Both the position numbers and the translations under genes were made by a program. Of a DNA stretch of 64,000 bases, positions 33,335 through 42,954 are shown one piece after another; position 1 is the stretch's first letter; each line of letters starts with the position of its first letter. The notes under the pieces are model-generated. The model did not search any database, had not been told where the DNA came from, and saw only the letters and a list, made by a program, of their open reading frames with translations. This stretch comes from VRUE01 sp963817905 (GTDB taxonomy: Bacteria > Actinomycetota > Thermoleophilia > Solirubrobacterales > 70-9), in the NCBI GenBank assembly GCA_963817905.1, contig CAWFPS010000002.1:248001-312000 (forward strand). Reading direction: 5' to 3'.

Positions 33335-34846
33335 TTGACTGCGAACGGGGAACCCAACGAGCACCTCGATGTGCTGATCGTCGGTGCCGGACTATCCGGC
33401 ATCGGCGCCGCTCACCACCTGCAGGAGGCGTTCCCGTGGCGCAGCTACGCGATCCTCGAGGCGCGCGAGGACCTGGGCGGGACCTGGGACCTCTTCCGCT
33501 ACCCCGGCATCCGCTCGGACTCCGACATGCACACGCTGGGCTACCGCTTCAAGCCGTGGACCAGCGACACCTCGATCGCGGCCGGCCCCTCGATCCTCGA
33601 GTACGTGCGCAAGACCGCGCAGGAGGGTGGGATCGACTCGAAGATCCGCTTCCGCCACCGCGTCGTGCGCGCCGAGTGGTCCAGCGAGGAGTCCCACTGG
33701 CTGGTCGAGGCCGAGCGCACCGACCGCAGTGAGACCGTGCGGCTGACCTGCAACTACCTCTGGGTCTGCAGCGGCTACTACCGCTACGACGAAGGCTTCA
33801 CCCCGGAGTTCGCCGGCAGCGAGGACTTCAAGGGGGAGGTCGTCCACCCCCAACACTGGCCCGAGGGGCTCGACTACACGGGCAAGCGGGTGGTCGTGAT
33901 CGGCAGCGGCGCGACCGCGGTGACCCTGGTGCCCGCGATGGCAGAGAAGGCCGCGCACGTGACGATGCTGCAGCGCTCGCCCACCTACATCGCCTCGATG
34001 CCGGCCCAGGACCCGATCGCCAACGGCCTGCGGCGCTTCCTCCCGCACAGGGCCGTCTACACGATCGTGCGCTGGAAGAACGTGCTCCTCCAGTCGGCCT
34101 TCTACCAGCTCAGCCGCCGCCGCCCGCGGGCGGTGAAAAAGCTGATCCGCCGCGGGGTCGAACGCGCGCTGCCGGCCGGCTACGACATCGACAAGCACTT
34201 CAAGCCGAAGTACAACCCCTGGGACCAGCGCATGTGCCTGGTCCCCAACGGCGACCTCTTCAAGGCGATCCGCCAGGGCGATGCCAGCGTCCTCACCGAG
34301 ACGATCGAGCGCTTCACCGAGGGTGGGATCAAGCTCGACTCCGGCGAGGAGCTGGAGGCCGACGTGATCGTCACCGCCACCGGGCTCAACCTGCTCTTCC
34401 TCGGCGGCATGGAGCTGGTGGTTGACGGAGAGAGGATCGACGTCTCGGAGAAAATGGCCTACAAGGGGATGATGCTGAGCGGCGTCCCCAACTGCGCATT
34501 CACCGTCGGCTACACCAACGCCTCCTGGACGCTCAAGGCAGACCTCACCTCCGAATACGTCTGCCGCGTGCTCGCCCACATGGACTCCCACGGCTTCCGC
34601 AAAAGCGTGCCGGAGGTTCCCAGGTCCGGCGTCGAGGAGCTGCCGCTGCTCGACTTCACCTCCGGCTACGTCCTGCGCTCGCTCGACGAATTCCCCAAGC
34701 AGGGCTCGGTGGAGCCCTGGAAGCTGCGCCAGAACTACGTGCTCGACATCCGCACGATCCGCCGCGGCCCGATCGACGACGGCGCGATGCGGTTCTCGCG
34801 GGCGGCGTTGCAGGATCAGCCGCCGCGCGAGAAGATCACCGCCTGA
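33335..34846 (+). CDS. Flavin-containing monooxygenase (EthA/Baeyer-Villiger type)
   Basis: 503 residues from TTG 33335; no ATG or GTG lies in frame nearby. The FAD-binding GAGLSGIG is near residue 17. The Baeyer-Villiger-type fingerprint FKGEVVHPQHWPEG is near residue 165, and the NADPH-binding VVVIGSGATA follows at about 190. It should insert oxygen into ketones or oxidise heteroatoms, using NADPH. It is followed by a flavodoxin-like reductase gene 22 bases downstream, so they are probably one operon. Confidence 0.9.
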   Translation: MTANGEPNEHLDVLIVGAGLSGIGAAHHLQEAFPWRSYAILEAREDLGGTWDLFRYPGIRSDSDMHTLGYRFKPWTSDTSIAAGPSILEYVRKTAQEGGIDSKIRFRHRVVRAEWSSEESHWLVEAERTDRSETVRLTCNYLWVCSGYYRYDEGFTPEFAGSEDFKGEVVHPQHWPEGLDYTGKRVVVIGSGATAVTLVPAMAEKAAHVTMLQRSPTYIASMPAQDPIANGLRRFLPHRAVYTIVRWKNVLLQSAFYQLSRRRPRAVKKLIRRGVERALPAGYDIDKHFKPKYNPWDQRMCLVPNGDLFKAIRQGDASVLTETIERFTEGGIKLDSGEELEADVIVTATGLNLLFLGGMELVVDGERIDVSEKMAYKGMMLSGVPNCAFTVGYTNASWTLKADLTSEYVCRVLAHMDSHGFRKSVPEVPRSGVEELPLLDFTSGYVLRSLDEFPKQGSVEPWKLRQNYVLDIRTIRRGPIDDGAMRFSRAALQDQPPREKITA

Positions 34847-34868
34847 TTCTTCGAGCCGAGGAGGCGGA

Positions 34869-35621
34869 GTGACCGAGTTGACCGACAAGCAGGCGGAGCT
34901 GTGCGAGCGCAGCGAGACCGACTACTCGGACCTGAAGGCGTTCTTCATCAACTGCACCCTGAAGCGCAGCCCCGAGGTCTCCAACACGCAGGGGCTGATG
35001 GACATCTCGATCGAGATCATGCGTCGCAACGGGGTGGCCGTTGAGTGCATTCGCGCCGTCGACCACGAGATCGCCACCGGGGTCTGGCCCGACATGAGCG
35101 AGCACGGCTGGGAGGCCGACGAGTGGCCGGCGATCTTCGAGCAGGTGATGGCGGCCGACATCCTCGTCCTCGGCATGCCGATCTGGCTGGGGGAGAAGTC
35201 CTCGGTCGCGACCCAGATCGTCGAGCGCCTCTACGGCAACTCGCACCTGCTCAACGATGACGGCCAGTACGCCTACTACGGCCGCGTCGGCGGCTGCCTG
35301 GTGACCGGCAACGAGGACGGGGTCAAGCACTGCGCGATGAACACCCTCTACTCGCTGCAGCACCTCGGCTACACGATCCCGCCCCAAGCCGACTCGGGCT
35401 GGATCGGCGAGGCCGGGCCGGGGCCGTCATACCTCGACGAAGGCTCGGGCGGCCCGCAGAACGACTTCACCAACCGCAACACCACCTTCGCCGCATGGAA
35501 CATGCTCCACCTGGCCCGCATCCTCAAGGACGCTGGCGGCATCCCCGCCCACGGCAACCAGCGCACCGCCTGGGACGCCGGCTGCCGCTTCGATTTCCCC
35601 AACCCGGACTACCGAGCCTGA
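34869..35621 (+). CDS. NADPH-dependent FMN reductase/flavodoxin-fold protein
   Basis: 250 residues from GTG 34869, with GAGGAGGCG just upstream. KAFFINCTLKRSPEVSNTQGL is the phosphate-binding loop of NAD(P)H-dependent FMN reductases (the usual SxRxxSNT). ADILVLGMPIWLGEKSSVATQIVERL and GGCLVTGNEDG are the other FMN contacts. It is larger than typical family members (about 180) owing to a C-terminal extension. It may supply reduced flavin or handle products of the adjacent monooxygenase. Confidence 0.85.
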   Translation: MTELTDKQAELCERSETDYSDLKAFFINCTLKRSPEVSNTQGLMDISIEIMRRNGVAVECIRAVDHEIATGVWPDMSEHGWEADEWPAIFEQVMAADILVLGMPIWLGEKSSVATQIVERLYGNSHLLNDDGQYAYYGRVGGCLVTGNEDGVKHCAMNTLYSLQHLGYTIPPQADSGWIGEAGPGPSYLDEGSGGPQNDFTNRNTTFAAWNMLHLARILKDAGGIPAHGNQRTAWDAGCRFDFPNPDYRA

Positions 35622-35646
35622 GGCTCCGGGCAACCGCCCCGCATGA

Positions 35647-35694
35647 ACGAGTGGAGAGTTGACCCACTTATACGGGGGTCAACTCTCCACTCGT
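35647..35694. terminator. Long perfect hairpin between converging genes
   Basis: 19-bp perfect inverted repeat (arms begin ACGAGTGGAGAG and end CTCTCCACTCGT) with a 10-base loop, between the reductase and the exonuclease gene, which converge. There is no T-run. It overlaps the last codons of the minus-strand gene. Confidence 0.65.
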
Positions 35695-36566
35695 CGAGTG
35701 CCGGCTTCCGAAAGTAGGCGTTCGGCGAGGCGGTTCATGCCGCGCACGTGGGCGGCCTTTGCGGCCTCGGCCCACTCTGTCTCGCGGTCGGGTGGTGGGT
35801 CGACGCCGGCGTCTCGCAGGGTGGCGATGTCCTTGAAGGCACGCAGGTCGTCGGTTGCTTCGATCAGCGACGCGCGCAGGGCCGGGCGGCGCTCGCGGAT
35901 CGCGTTCTCGAGCACGCCCTCGAGCGAGCCGTGGTGGCGCAGTAGCTCGGCCGCGGTCTTTGGTCCCACTCCCTTGGCGCCGGGAAGGCCGTCGGAGGGA
36001 TCGCCGCGCAGGGCGATGAAGTCCGGGACGAGTCCCGGCGGGATTCCGTAGCGCTCCTCGACCTCGGCCGGGCCGACCTCTTCGGCGCCTTTGCCTTTGC
36101 CGCCGGTCTTGACGTAGAGCACCGTCACCCGCTCAGCGGCGCACTGGTACATGTCGCGGTCGCCGGTCATCAGCAGGGCGTGTCCGCCGGCCTCGGCCTC
36201 GCGCCTGGCGTAGGTGCCGAGCAGGTCGTCGGCCTCGAGGTCGTCGCTGGTCGCGACGGTCCAGCCGAAGGCGGCGAAGAACTCGCGGCTGGCGGCGAAC
36301 TGAGGGGAGAGGTCGTCGGGCATCGCCGCCTCGCGCTCGGCGTGGTAGGCCGGGTAGAGCTCGGTCCGGTAGGAGGCGGCGTCGGGGCCGAAGCAGAGGA
36401 CGACGGCTCGCGGCCGGTGGATTTCGATCTCGCGCAGCACCAGGTTGGCGGTGCCGAGCAGGGCGTTGACGGGCTTGCCGTCGGTCCCCACGATCGAGTC
36501 CGGCAGCGCGTAGAAGGCCCGAAAGAGCATCGAAGGAGTGTCAACAGCAAGCAGTGGCCTCGGCAC
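35679..36566 (-). CDS. 5'-3' exonuclease/flap endonuclease (PolI N-terminal domain-like)
   Basis: 295 residues from GTG 36566. LLAVDTPSMLFRAFYALP opens the PIN-like FEN domain. DDLEADDLLGTYARRAE-type and LLMTGDRDMYQCA motifs supply metal-binding Asp residues. RYGIPPGLVPDFIALRGDPSDGLPGAKGVGPKTAAELL is the H3TH DNA-binding motif. It is a stand-alone version of the 5' nuclease of DNA polymerase I, expected to remove RNA primers or flaps. Confidence 0.9.
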   Translation of the reverse strand: MPRPLLAVDTPSMLFRAFYALPDSIVGTDGKPVNALLGTANLVLREIEIHRPRAVVLCFGPDAASYRTELYPAYHAEREAAMPDDLSPQFAASREFFAAFGWTVATSDDLEADDLLGTYARREAEAGGHALLMTGDRDMYQCAAERVTVLYVKTGGKGKGAEEVGPAEVEERYGIPPGLVPDFIALRGDPSDGLPGAKGVGPKTAAELLRHHGSLEGVLENAIRERRPALRASLIEATDDLRAFKDIATLRDAGVDPPPDRETEWAEAAKAAHVRGMNRLAERLLSEAGTRRVES

Positions 36567-36582
36567 GCGGACAGCCTACGCC

Positions 36583-36631
36583 GCCGATGGGCCGATACGT
36601 CAAGGCTGCCTTGACGTATCGGCCCATCGGC
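36583..36631. repeat. 23-bp perfect hairpin in divergent intergenic region
   Basis: Perfect inverted repeat with 23-bp arms (GCCGATGGGCCG...; 3' arm ending CGGCCCATCGGC) and a 3-base loop, lying 17 bases from the exonuclease start and 28 bases from the start of the next gene. There is no T-run. It could act as a transcriptional insulator or binding site, or be an inserted short repeat. Confidence 0.7.
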
Positions 36632-36658
36632 CCGTGGTTGGGTAGCGTCCGGGGGCGA

Positions 36659-37213
36659 ATGGGAGTTCCTGACGGACCGCGCATAGCACCGGGCGACTGG
36701 CGCCAGCTTGGCCTTTTGAACTTCGCCATTGCCAGCTTGGCCGGGATCGTCACGCGGGGGCGGCCGCCGCACGTCCTCACCACCCTTGGCCGGCACCGCG
36801 GCCTCTTCCGTCGCTGGCTCTGGTTCGGGGGTGCGCTAATGCCCTGGGGGAAGCTGCCGCGCGAGGACACCGAGCTGGTGATCCTGCGGGTCGCCCACAA
36901 CACCGGCAGCGAGTACGAGTGGGCCCAGCATGAGCGGATGGCCAGGCGGGTCGGCCTCAGCGACGAGCAGGTCGCCCGCGTTCGCGAAGGCCCGGACGCG
37001 GAGGGCTGGTCCGAGCGCCAGGCGGCCCTGCTCGCCGCGACCGACGAGATGCATAGCGAGGGCAAGATCGGCGACGAGGTCTGGGAGCGCCTGAGCGCCG
37101 ATCTCGACGAGGTGCGGCTGATCGAGCTCTGCATGCTGATCGGCCACTACGAGATGCTGGCGATGACCCTCAACTCGCTCCGCGTCGAGCCCGACTTCGA
37201 GGTGCGCCTATGA
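36659..37213 (+). CDS. Carboxymuconolactone decarboxylase/AhpD-like protein
   Basis: 184 residues from ATG 36659; upstream in-frame starts fall inside a perfect hairpin and are unlikely. ELVILRVAHNTGSEYEWAQHERMARRVGLSDEQV is the CMD-family core. The family's peroxidase CxxC motif is replaced by EYEW, as in many actinobacterial CMD-like proteins, so a redox role is doubtful. The second half LLAATDEMHSEGKIGDEVW and LIELCMLIGHYEML completes the fold. Confidence 0.8.
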   Translation: MGVPDGPRIAPGDWRQLGLLNFAIASLAGIVTRGRPPHVLTTLGRHRGLFRRWLWFGGALMPWGKLPREDTELVILRVAHNTGSEYEWAQHERMARRVGLSDEQVARVREGPDAEGWSERQAALLAATDEMHSEGKIGDEVWERLSADLDEVRLIELCMLIGHYEMLAMTLNSLRVEPDFEVRL

Positions 37214-37215
37214 CC

Positions 37216-37262
37216 TTCCGGTGCGCTTTATGTGGTTCAGGACCACAAAAAGCGCACCGGAA
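37216..37262 (+). terminator. Long hairpin after the CMD-family gene
   Basis: 14-bp outer stem (TTCCGGTGCGCTTT / AAAGCGCACCGGAA) plus an inner GTGGT/ACCAC stem, three bases after the stop codon of the upstream gene and just before the start of the SDR gene. There is no T-run. Similar in style to the hairpins at 35647, 36583 and 42873. Confidence 0.6.
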
Positions 37263-37274
37263 CGGGGGTACGCG

Positions 37275-38123
37275 GTGGGGGTGAGGGACCTGCGGGGGAA
37301 GAGGTGCCTGATTACCGGGGCGGCCAGCGGGATCGGGCGGGCTACGGCGTTCGCCGCGGCCGAGCGGGGTGCGGTGCTCGTCCTCACTGACATCCAGACC
37401 AGGGCGCTCGACGCTACCGTCGAGGAGATTGGTGCCGTGGGCGGTACCGTCGCCTACGCCAAGGCAATCGACATCACCGACCACGAGGCCGTCGTCGCCA
37501 TGGCCGCCGAGGTCCACGAGGCTCACGGCAGCATGGACGTGGCGATGAACGTTGCCGGGGTCTCCACCTGGGGCAAGATCGACCGGCTCCGCCACAGCGA
37601 CTGGGAGAAGATGATCGATGTCGACCTGCGCGGGCCGGTCAGCGTGCTCGAGTGCTTCGTGCCGCCGATGATCGAGGCCCGCCGCGGCGGCCACATCGTC
37701 AACGTCTCCTCGGCCGCGGGCCTCTTCGGCCTGCCCTGGCACGCCGCCTACAGCGCCGCCAAGTTCGGCCTGCGCGGCGTCTCCGAGGTGCTTCGCACGG
37801 ACCTGCGCCACCACGGGATCGGCGTCAGCCTGGTCTGCCCCGGTGCGGTGCAAACGCCGCTTGTCGGCACGGTCGAGATCGTCGGCGTCGACCGCGAGGC
37901 GCCGGCGATCCGCAAGCTGGTCGAGCGCTTCGAACGCCACGCGGTCACCCCCGAGCACGTCGCCGCCAAGATCCTCACCGGGATCGAGAAGAACCGCTAC
38001 CTGGTCCTCACCTCGCCCGACACTCGCCTCCTCTATGAGATACAGCGCTTCTTCCCGCCGCTCTACCGGCTGGTCATGCGCATCTTCAGCCGCGAGCTGA
38101 ACAGGGCGGCGAGCCGCGCCTGA
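37275..38123 (+). CDS. Short-chain dehydrogenase/reductase
   Basis: 282 residues from GTG 37275; an earlier open start lies in the preceding hairpin. NAD(P)-binding TGAASGIG is near residue 16, the NVAGV motif near 92, and the catalytic Ser in NVSSAAG and Tyr/Lys in YSAAKFG follow in order. The C-terminal extension (PPLYRLVMRIFSRELN) resembles SDR enzymes that act on lipids. The substrate is unknown. Confidence 0.88.
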   Translation: MGVRDLRGKRCLITGAASGIGRATAFAAAERGAVLVLTDIQTRALDATVEEIGAVGGTVAYAKAIDITDHEAVVAMAAEVHEAHGSMDVAMNVAGVSTWGKIDRLRHSDWEKMIDVDLRGPVSVLECFVPPMIEARRGGHIVNVSSAAGLFGLPWHAAYSAAKFGLRGVSEVLRTDLRHHGIGVSLVCPGAVQTPLVGTVEIVGVDREAPAIRKLVERFERHAVTPEHVAAKILTGIEKNRYLVLTSPDTRLLYEIQRFFPPLYRLVMRIFSRELNRAASRA

Positions 38124-38171
38124 CCTGCCCCGAAGGGCCGGCGCCCCCGCTCCATTACGGTTAGCGCCGCC

Positions 38172-38938
<767 letters not shown>

Positions 38939-38942
<4 letters not shown>

Positions 38943-39706
38943 GTGCCGCCCAGATCCGTTTCGCGACGCTCTGGCGGCGCGAGGTCAACCGCTTCATGAA
39001 GATCAAGAAGCAGACCCTCGGCGCGCCGCTGCTGGAAACCTTCCTCTACATCTCGGTCTTCGGCGCGGCGCTCGGCTCGCGGGTCGGCGAACTGCACGGG
39101 ATCGACTACGTCGTCTTCGTCATCCCCGGCCTGATCATGATGTCGTTCGCGATCAACTCCTACGCCAACAACTCGTCCTCGATCCTGCAGCAGAAGTTCC
39201 AGGGGGCGATCCAGGACCAGCTCTCCTCGCCCGCCTCTCCCCTGGAGCTGCTGCTCGCCTTCACCTTCGGCGGTTTCATGCGCGGCCTGATCGTCGCCGG
39301 GCTGACCTTTGGCGTCGCCTCTTTGCTGGTCGACCTGCCGGTCGAACACATCCTCGTCCTCGTCCCCTCGCTCTTCCTGGTCGGCTTCTTCTTCTCCCAG
39401 CTGGGCGTGCTGACGGGAGTTCGGGCGGAGCAGTTCGACGACGTCGCCTTCGTCCAGACCTTCGTGTTGACGCCGCTGATCTTCCTCGGTGGGGTCTTCT
39501 ACTCGGCGACGCTGTTGCCGCAGCCCTACCAGACCCTGACCCACCTCAACCCGATCTACTACATGATCAACCTGGTCCGCTACGGCTTCGTCGGCTTCAC
39601 CGAAGTCAGCATCCCGCTCTCGCTGCTGGCCCTGTTTGCCGCTACCGCAGTGCTCTTCGCGATCAACCTGCGCCTCTTCTCGCGCGGGTACAAGTTGCGC
39701 GCGTAG
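38939..39706 (+). CDS. ABC-2 type permease
   Basis: 255 residues with six membrane helices. The amphipathic N-terminal LWRREVNRFMKIKKQT and the conserved SPASPLELLLAF segment plus the late LNPIYYMINLVRYGF motif are typical of ABC-2 permeases (DrrB/NodJ-like). Its partner ATPase is directly upstream (ATGA overlap). The transported molecule cannot be told. Confidence 0.92.
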
Positions 39707-39722
39707 GTAAGATCTCTTACAT

Positions 39723-40025
39723 ATGTTGGGGAGGGATTCTCGCCTGGTCGTGGGGTGCGCATCTGCGTTGGTCACGTTTGCCGTCGTCGCGGCCGATGCC
39801 TCGGCGACCACGTTCTGCGTGCCGGGGTTCAGCAGCAGCTGTCCCAGCTCGGGCGGCAACGTCGCCAACGCGGACCTGGAGGAAGCGATGTCGCTGCAGG
39901 GGGCGGACGGCAAAGCCGACGAAATCCGGCTCGCCGCCGGCACCTTCACCGAGTCGGGCGCACCCGCCTACGAGCCGCCGGCGGCAGCGGCGAAACCCTG
40001 GAGCCGACCGGCAGCGACCCGCTGA
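39723..40025 (+). pseudogene. N-terminal part of frameshifted secreted beta-helix protein
   Basis: Starts with a signal peptide (MLGRDSRLVVGCASALVTFAVVAADASA), then TTFCVPGFSSSCPSSGGNVANADLEEA, a usual opening of secreted right-handed beta-helix proteins. The frame is natural to about PAYEPP near 39975 and then ends in shadow sequence, while the next frame continues the protein. One base lost or gained within the GC-rich run around 39970-39985 explains this. Confidence 0.65.
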
Positions 40026-41356
40026 CGATCACGGGTGCCGGGCCGGGCCAGAGCGTGATCACCGCGCTCAACTCGACCAACTCCTTCGTAATCAACCTCA
40101 ATTTCAACAACACCCGCCAAATCGTCATGCGCGACCTCACCATCGGAGTGCCGGCGAGCATGCCCGACGGCCAGGGGGCGGCGGTCCAGGCCGTCAAGGA
40201 CGAATTCCTCAACGTCGACGTCGAAAGCCGCAACCCGGGTGCAGGCGGGATCTCGATGGCCGGTGGCGGCGCTTTCAAGGACGGGCGGGTGTTCGGCGCC
40301 TCGGGGGGTTCGATCGGCTACGGCCTGTGGACGAACGGCGCCGAGAGCGGCGAAATGCTGATCGAACGGGCCTCGGTAGAGAACTCCTCCTGGGGGATCT
40401 TCGTCGACAGCGGCAACGTGCCAACGCGGATACGCCGGACTCAGATTCTCGACCCGGTCGCCTACGGACTGCGGATCACGCACGGCGGCTTTGCCGTGAT
40501 GGACAACGGCTTGATCGTCGTCGACGATGCGCTTGCGGTCAGCGGCGAGACCGGGACCACCGAAGCGGTGATCTTCACCGTCCGCCAGACGACGATTGTC
40601 GACACCAGTGGCGCCGATCACCCGGTGATCGACGTCGGCGACGACGTGACGCCGAAGGCAGGCACGGTCAACGCCGTGATCAGCGACTCGATCGTCGCCG
40701 GCAACGAAGACCCGATGAAGTGCGACTCGCCGATGAGCTCGACGACGCTGAGCCTGCGCTACTCCTACTTCTTCCACAGCGTCTCGACCAACGGCAACTG
40801 CACGCTCTCGACGACCCACACGATCGACGCCTTCGACCCTGAATTCGGCCCACCCCAGTTCCTCGGCGCCGACGACTACCACCTGCCGTCAGGCTCGCCC
40901 GCGATCGACAGCGGCGACCCGCTGACCGCGACGCTGCCGACCGAGGACTTCGACGGCGGCCCGCGCCCGGTCGACGGCGACGGAAACGGCGAAGCGCGCC
41001 GGGACATGGGCGCCTACGAGTACCAGCCCCCGGTGCCGGAAGTGCCGGCCGGGCCCGAAGTTCCGGTTGGGCCAGTCGCGCCGGCCGCCGACACGACCCC
41101 ACCCCAGACCAAGATCGTCGGGGGTCCGGGCAAGGGCCTGGCCAAAGGAAGGGCCAGGTTCCGCTTCCGCTCCAGCGAGGGCGGCTCGACCTTCGCCTGC
41201 AAGCTCGACAAGGGCAAGGCCAAGAAATGCAAATCGCCCAAGACCTACAAAGGCCTCAAGCCCGGCAAGCACAAGTTCAAGGTCTGGGCCACCGATGCGG
41301 CCGGCAACAAAGACCCGACGCCAGCGAAGCGCCGGTTCGCGGTGCCGCCGCGATGA
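39980..41356 (+). pseudogene. Right-handed beta-helix secreted protein, main part (after frameshift)
   Basis: About 459 codons continue the upstream signal-peptide frame from GGSGETLEPTG. Parallel beta-helix coils follow (DPLTITGAGPGQSVI, GLRITHGGFAVMDNGLIVVD, TVNAVISDSIVAGN), then the choice-of-anchor-type SPAIDSGDPLT and DMGAYEYQPP. A Pro-rich linker and an 85-residue C-terminal domain (TTPPQT, STFACKLD, GKHKFKVWATDAAGN) close it, nearly identical to that of the next gene. Such helices bind or process polysaccharides. Without correction of the frameshift it has no signal peptide. Confidence 0.7.
41091..41344 (+). repeat. Duplicated C-terminal domain DNA, copy 1
   Basis: Encodes the TTPPQT...DAAGNKDPTPAKR domain. 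The stretch encoding STFACKLD to NKDPTPAK differs from 42255-42516 at only a few bases, silent sites included, which indicates recent duplication or gene conversion. Confidence 0.8.
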
Positions 41357-42528
41357 TCCGGGGCCGCCTGCTGGGCCGAGTCGGGGGAGCGGCGCTCGTC
41401 GTGATGATCTTTAGCCTCCTGCTCGCCTCTAGCGCTTCCGCGTTCATCTACTGGGGCGATTCGCAGCGCGGATCGATCGGCCGGGCCAACAACGATGGCA
41501 GCGGCGTCGACGCGGCCTTCATCACCGGTGGCAATGTACCTTCGGCGGTCGCGGTCGACTCGCAGCACGTCTACTGGGCCAACCAGAACGGCAAATCGAT
41601 CGGCCGGGCCAATCTCGACGGCACCGGCGTGGAACAGAAATTTATCTCGGCGATCAGCGAACCGGGCGGCGTCGCGGTCAACGACACGTCGATCTTCTGG
41701 ACGAGCAACCTCGCCAATGCCGTCGGTCGGGCGAACCTGGACGGAACGAACGTGAAACCGAGTTTCATCCCGGCTGCGCCAAACCCGTGTGGCGTCGCGG
41801 TCGACAGTGGCCACCTGTACTGGGTGAGCGCGACGGGGTCGACCTCCTATATTGGTCGCGCGCCGCTGAGTGGCTCCTCGCCCAATTACGAATTTGTCAC
41901 CATCCCCGACGCGTTCCCCTGCGGGGTCGCTGTCAACTCGGCGAACATCTACTGGTCGGACCTCGGTTTCTTCGGTGGCGGGAGCAGCATCGGCCGGGCG
42001 AGCGTGACCACCGGGCTCGGTGTCGACGGGAGCATCATCGGCGGCGCGGCTGCTCCCTGCGGGATCGCCGTGTTCGGCACCCAGCTCTACTGGGCGAATC
42101 TGAAGACAAACGCGATCGCGCGCGCGAACACCGACACAACCGCCGTGGACCAGAGCTTCATCGCCACGGGCGGCGACCAGATCTGCGGCGTCGCGGTCGA
42201 CTCGGGTTTCTCGGCGCCGCAGTCACCGCAGGCCGGTCCGGCGCCGGCGGCAACCGACACGACGCCGCCACAGACCACGATCCGCAAGGGTCCCGGCAAC
42301 GGCCTGGCCAAAGGAAAGGCCAAGTTCCGCTTCCGCTCCAGCGAGCCCGGCTCGACCTTCGCCTGCAAGCTCGACAAGGGCAAGGCCAAGAAATGCAAAT
42401 CGCCCAAGACCTACAAGGGCCTCAAGCCCGGCAAGCACAAGTTCAAGGTCTGGGCGACCGATGCGGCCGGCAACAAAGACCCGACCCCGGCAAAGCGGAC
42501 GTTCAGGGTTCCGGCGCCTGCCGCGTGA
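41353..42528 (+). CDS. Secreted YWTD/LDLR-like beta-propeller protein
   Basis: 391 residues starting at the ATG overlapping the preceding stop (ATGA). Signal peptide to about residue 32 (VVMIFSLLLASSASA). Six or so blades with IYWGDSQRGSIGRANNDGS and VYWANQNGKSIGRANLDGTGV motifs match the YWTD propeller of LDL-receptor-like proteins. The C-terminal 85 residues are the same domain as in the upstream gene. Translational coupling and the shared domain suggest a common surface function. Confidence 0.85.
   Translation: MIRGRLLGRVGGAALVVMIFSLLLASSASAFIYWGDSQRGSIGRANNDGSGVDAAFITGGNVPSAVAVDSQHVYWANQNGKSIGRANLDGTGVEQKFISAISEPGGVAVNDTSIFWTSNLANAVGRANLDGTNVKPSFIPAAPNPCGVAVDSGHLYWVSATGSTSYIGRAPLSGSSPNYEFVTIPDAFPCGVAVNSANIYWSDLGFFGGGSSIGRASVTTGLGVDGSIIGGAAAPCGIAVFGTQLYWANLKTNAIARANTDTTAVDQSFIATGGDQICGVAVDSGFSAPQSPQAGPAPAATDTTPPQTTIRKGPGNGLAKGKAKFRFRSSEPGSTFACKLDKGKAKKCKSPKTYKGLKPGKHKFKVWATDAAGNKDPTPAKRTFRVPAPAA
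42255..42516 (+). repeat. Duplicated C-terminal domain DNA, copy 2
   Basis: Second copy of the segment at 41091-41344, 1.16 kb downstream, in the same orientation. Confidence 0.8.
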
Positions 42529-42838
42529 CCTCGGCGCTGATCCAGTCCAGGTAGCCCTTGCTGCCGGTGAGGATCGGGATCGCGACGATCTCGGGCTCCT
42601 CGTAGGAGTGGACGGCGCGGATCGCCGCCTCGACCCGCTCGTAGAGCGCGGCCTCCGTCTTGGCCAGGCACTGCCACTCCTCGCCGCGCTCAAGCTTGCC
42701 CTGCCAGCGATAGCGGCTCACAACCGGCCCGAGCGTCTGCACGCAGGCGGCGAGGCGCTGCTCGAGCAGCGCGGCGGCGATCTCCTCGGCTTCCGCCTCG
42801 GAGCCAGCCGTGGTCAGCACCTGGATGTAGTCGGGCAT
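42503..42838 (-). CDS. cutA: CutA1 divalent-cation tolerance protein
   Basis: 111 residues. IQVLTTAGSEAEAEEIAAALLEQRLAACVQ and WQGKLERGEEWQCLAKT, then VHSYEEPEIVAIPI, are the conserved CutA1 core that forms a ferredoxin-like trimer; the Cys of AACVQ is the metal-binding candidate. The family is very conserved but its exact role is unresolved. The 3' end overlaps the converging YWTD gene by 26 bases. Confidence 0.95.
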   Translation of the reverse strand: MPDYIQVLTTAGSEAEAEEIAAALLEQRLAACVQTLGPVVSRYRWQGKLERGEEWQCLAKTEAALYERVEAAIRAVHSYEEPEIVAIPILTGSKGYLDWISAEVTRQAPEP

Positions 42839-42872
42839 CGCTGGCAGTTAACGGTAGCCGCGTGGGTGGTCT

Positions 42873-42951
42873 GGGGGGTCGGGCACCCCCTCCCAAAACA
42901 CTCAAGATCGGCCTCCGGCCGATCGTTTTGGGAGGGGGTGCCCGACCCCCC
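42873..42951. terminator. 27-bp perfect stem with nested hairpin
   Basis: Arms 42873-42899 and 42925-42951 are perfect complements (GGGGGGTCGGGCACC... ending CCCAAAAC); inside the 25-base loop is a second perfect hairpin GATCGGCC-TCC-GGCCGATC. It lies between two minus-strand genes, three bases from the stop of the carboxyltransferase gene. The AAAAC/GTTTT base gives a short T-run, so it probably ends transcription. Confidence 0.7.
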
Positions 42952-42954
42952 TGG

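Noticed and set aside
35659..36051. A 130-codon frame opposite the exonuclease gene
   Set aside because: Ser/Arg/Pro-rich shadow starting inside a perfect hairpin.
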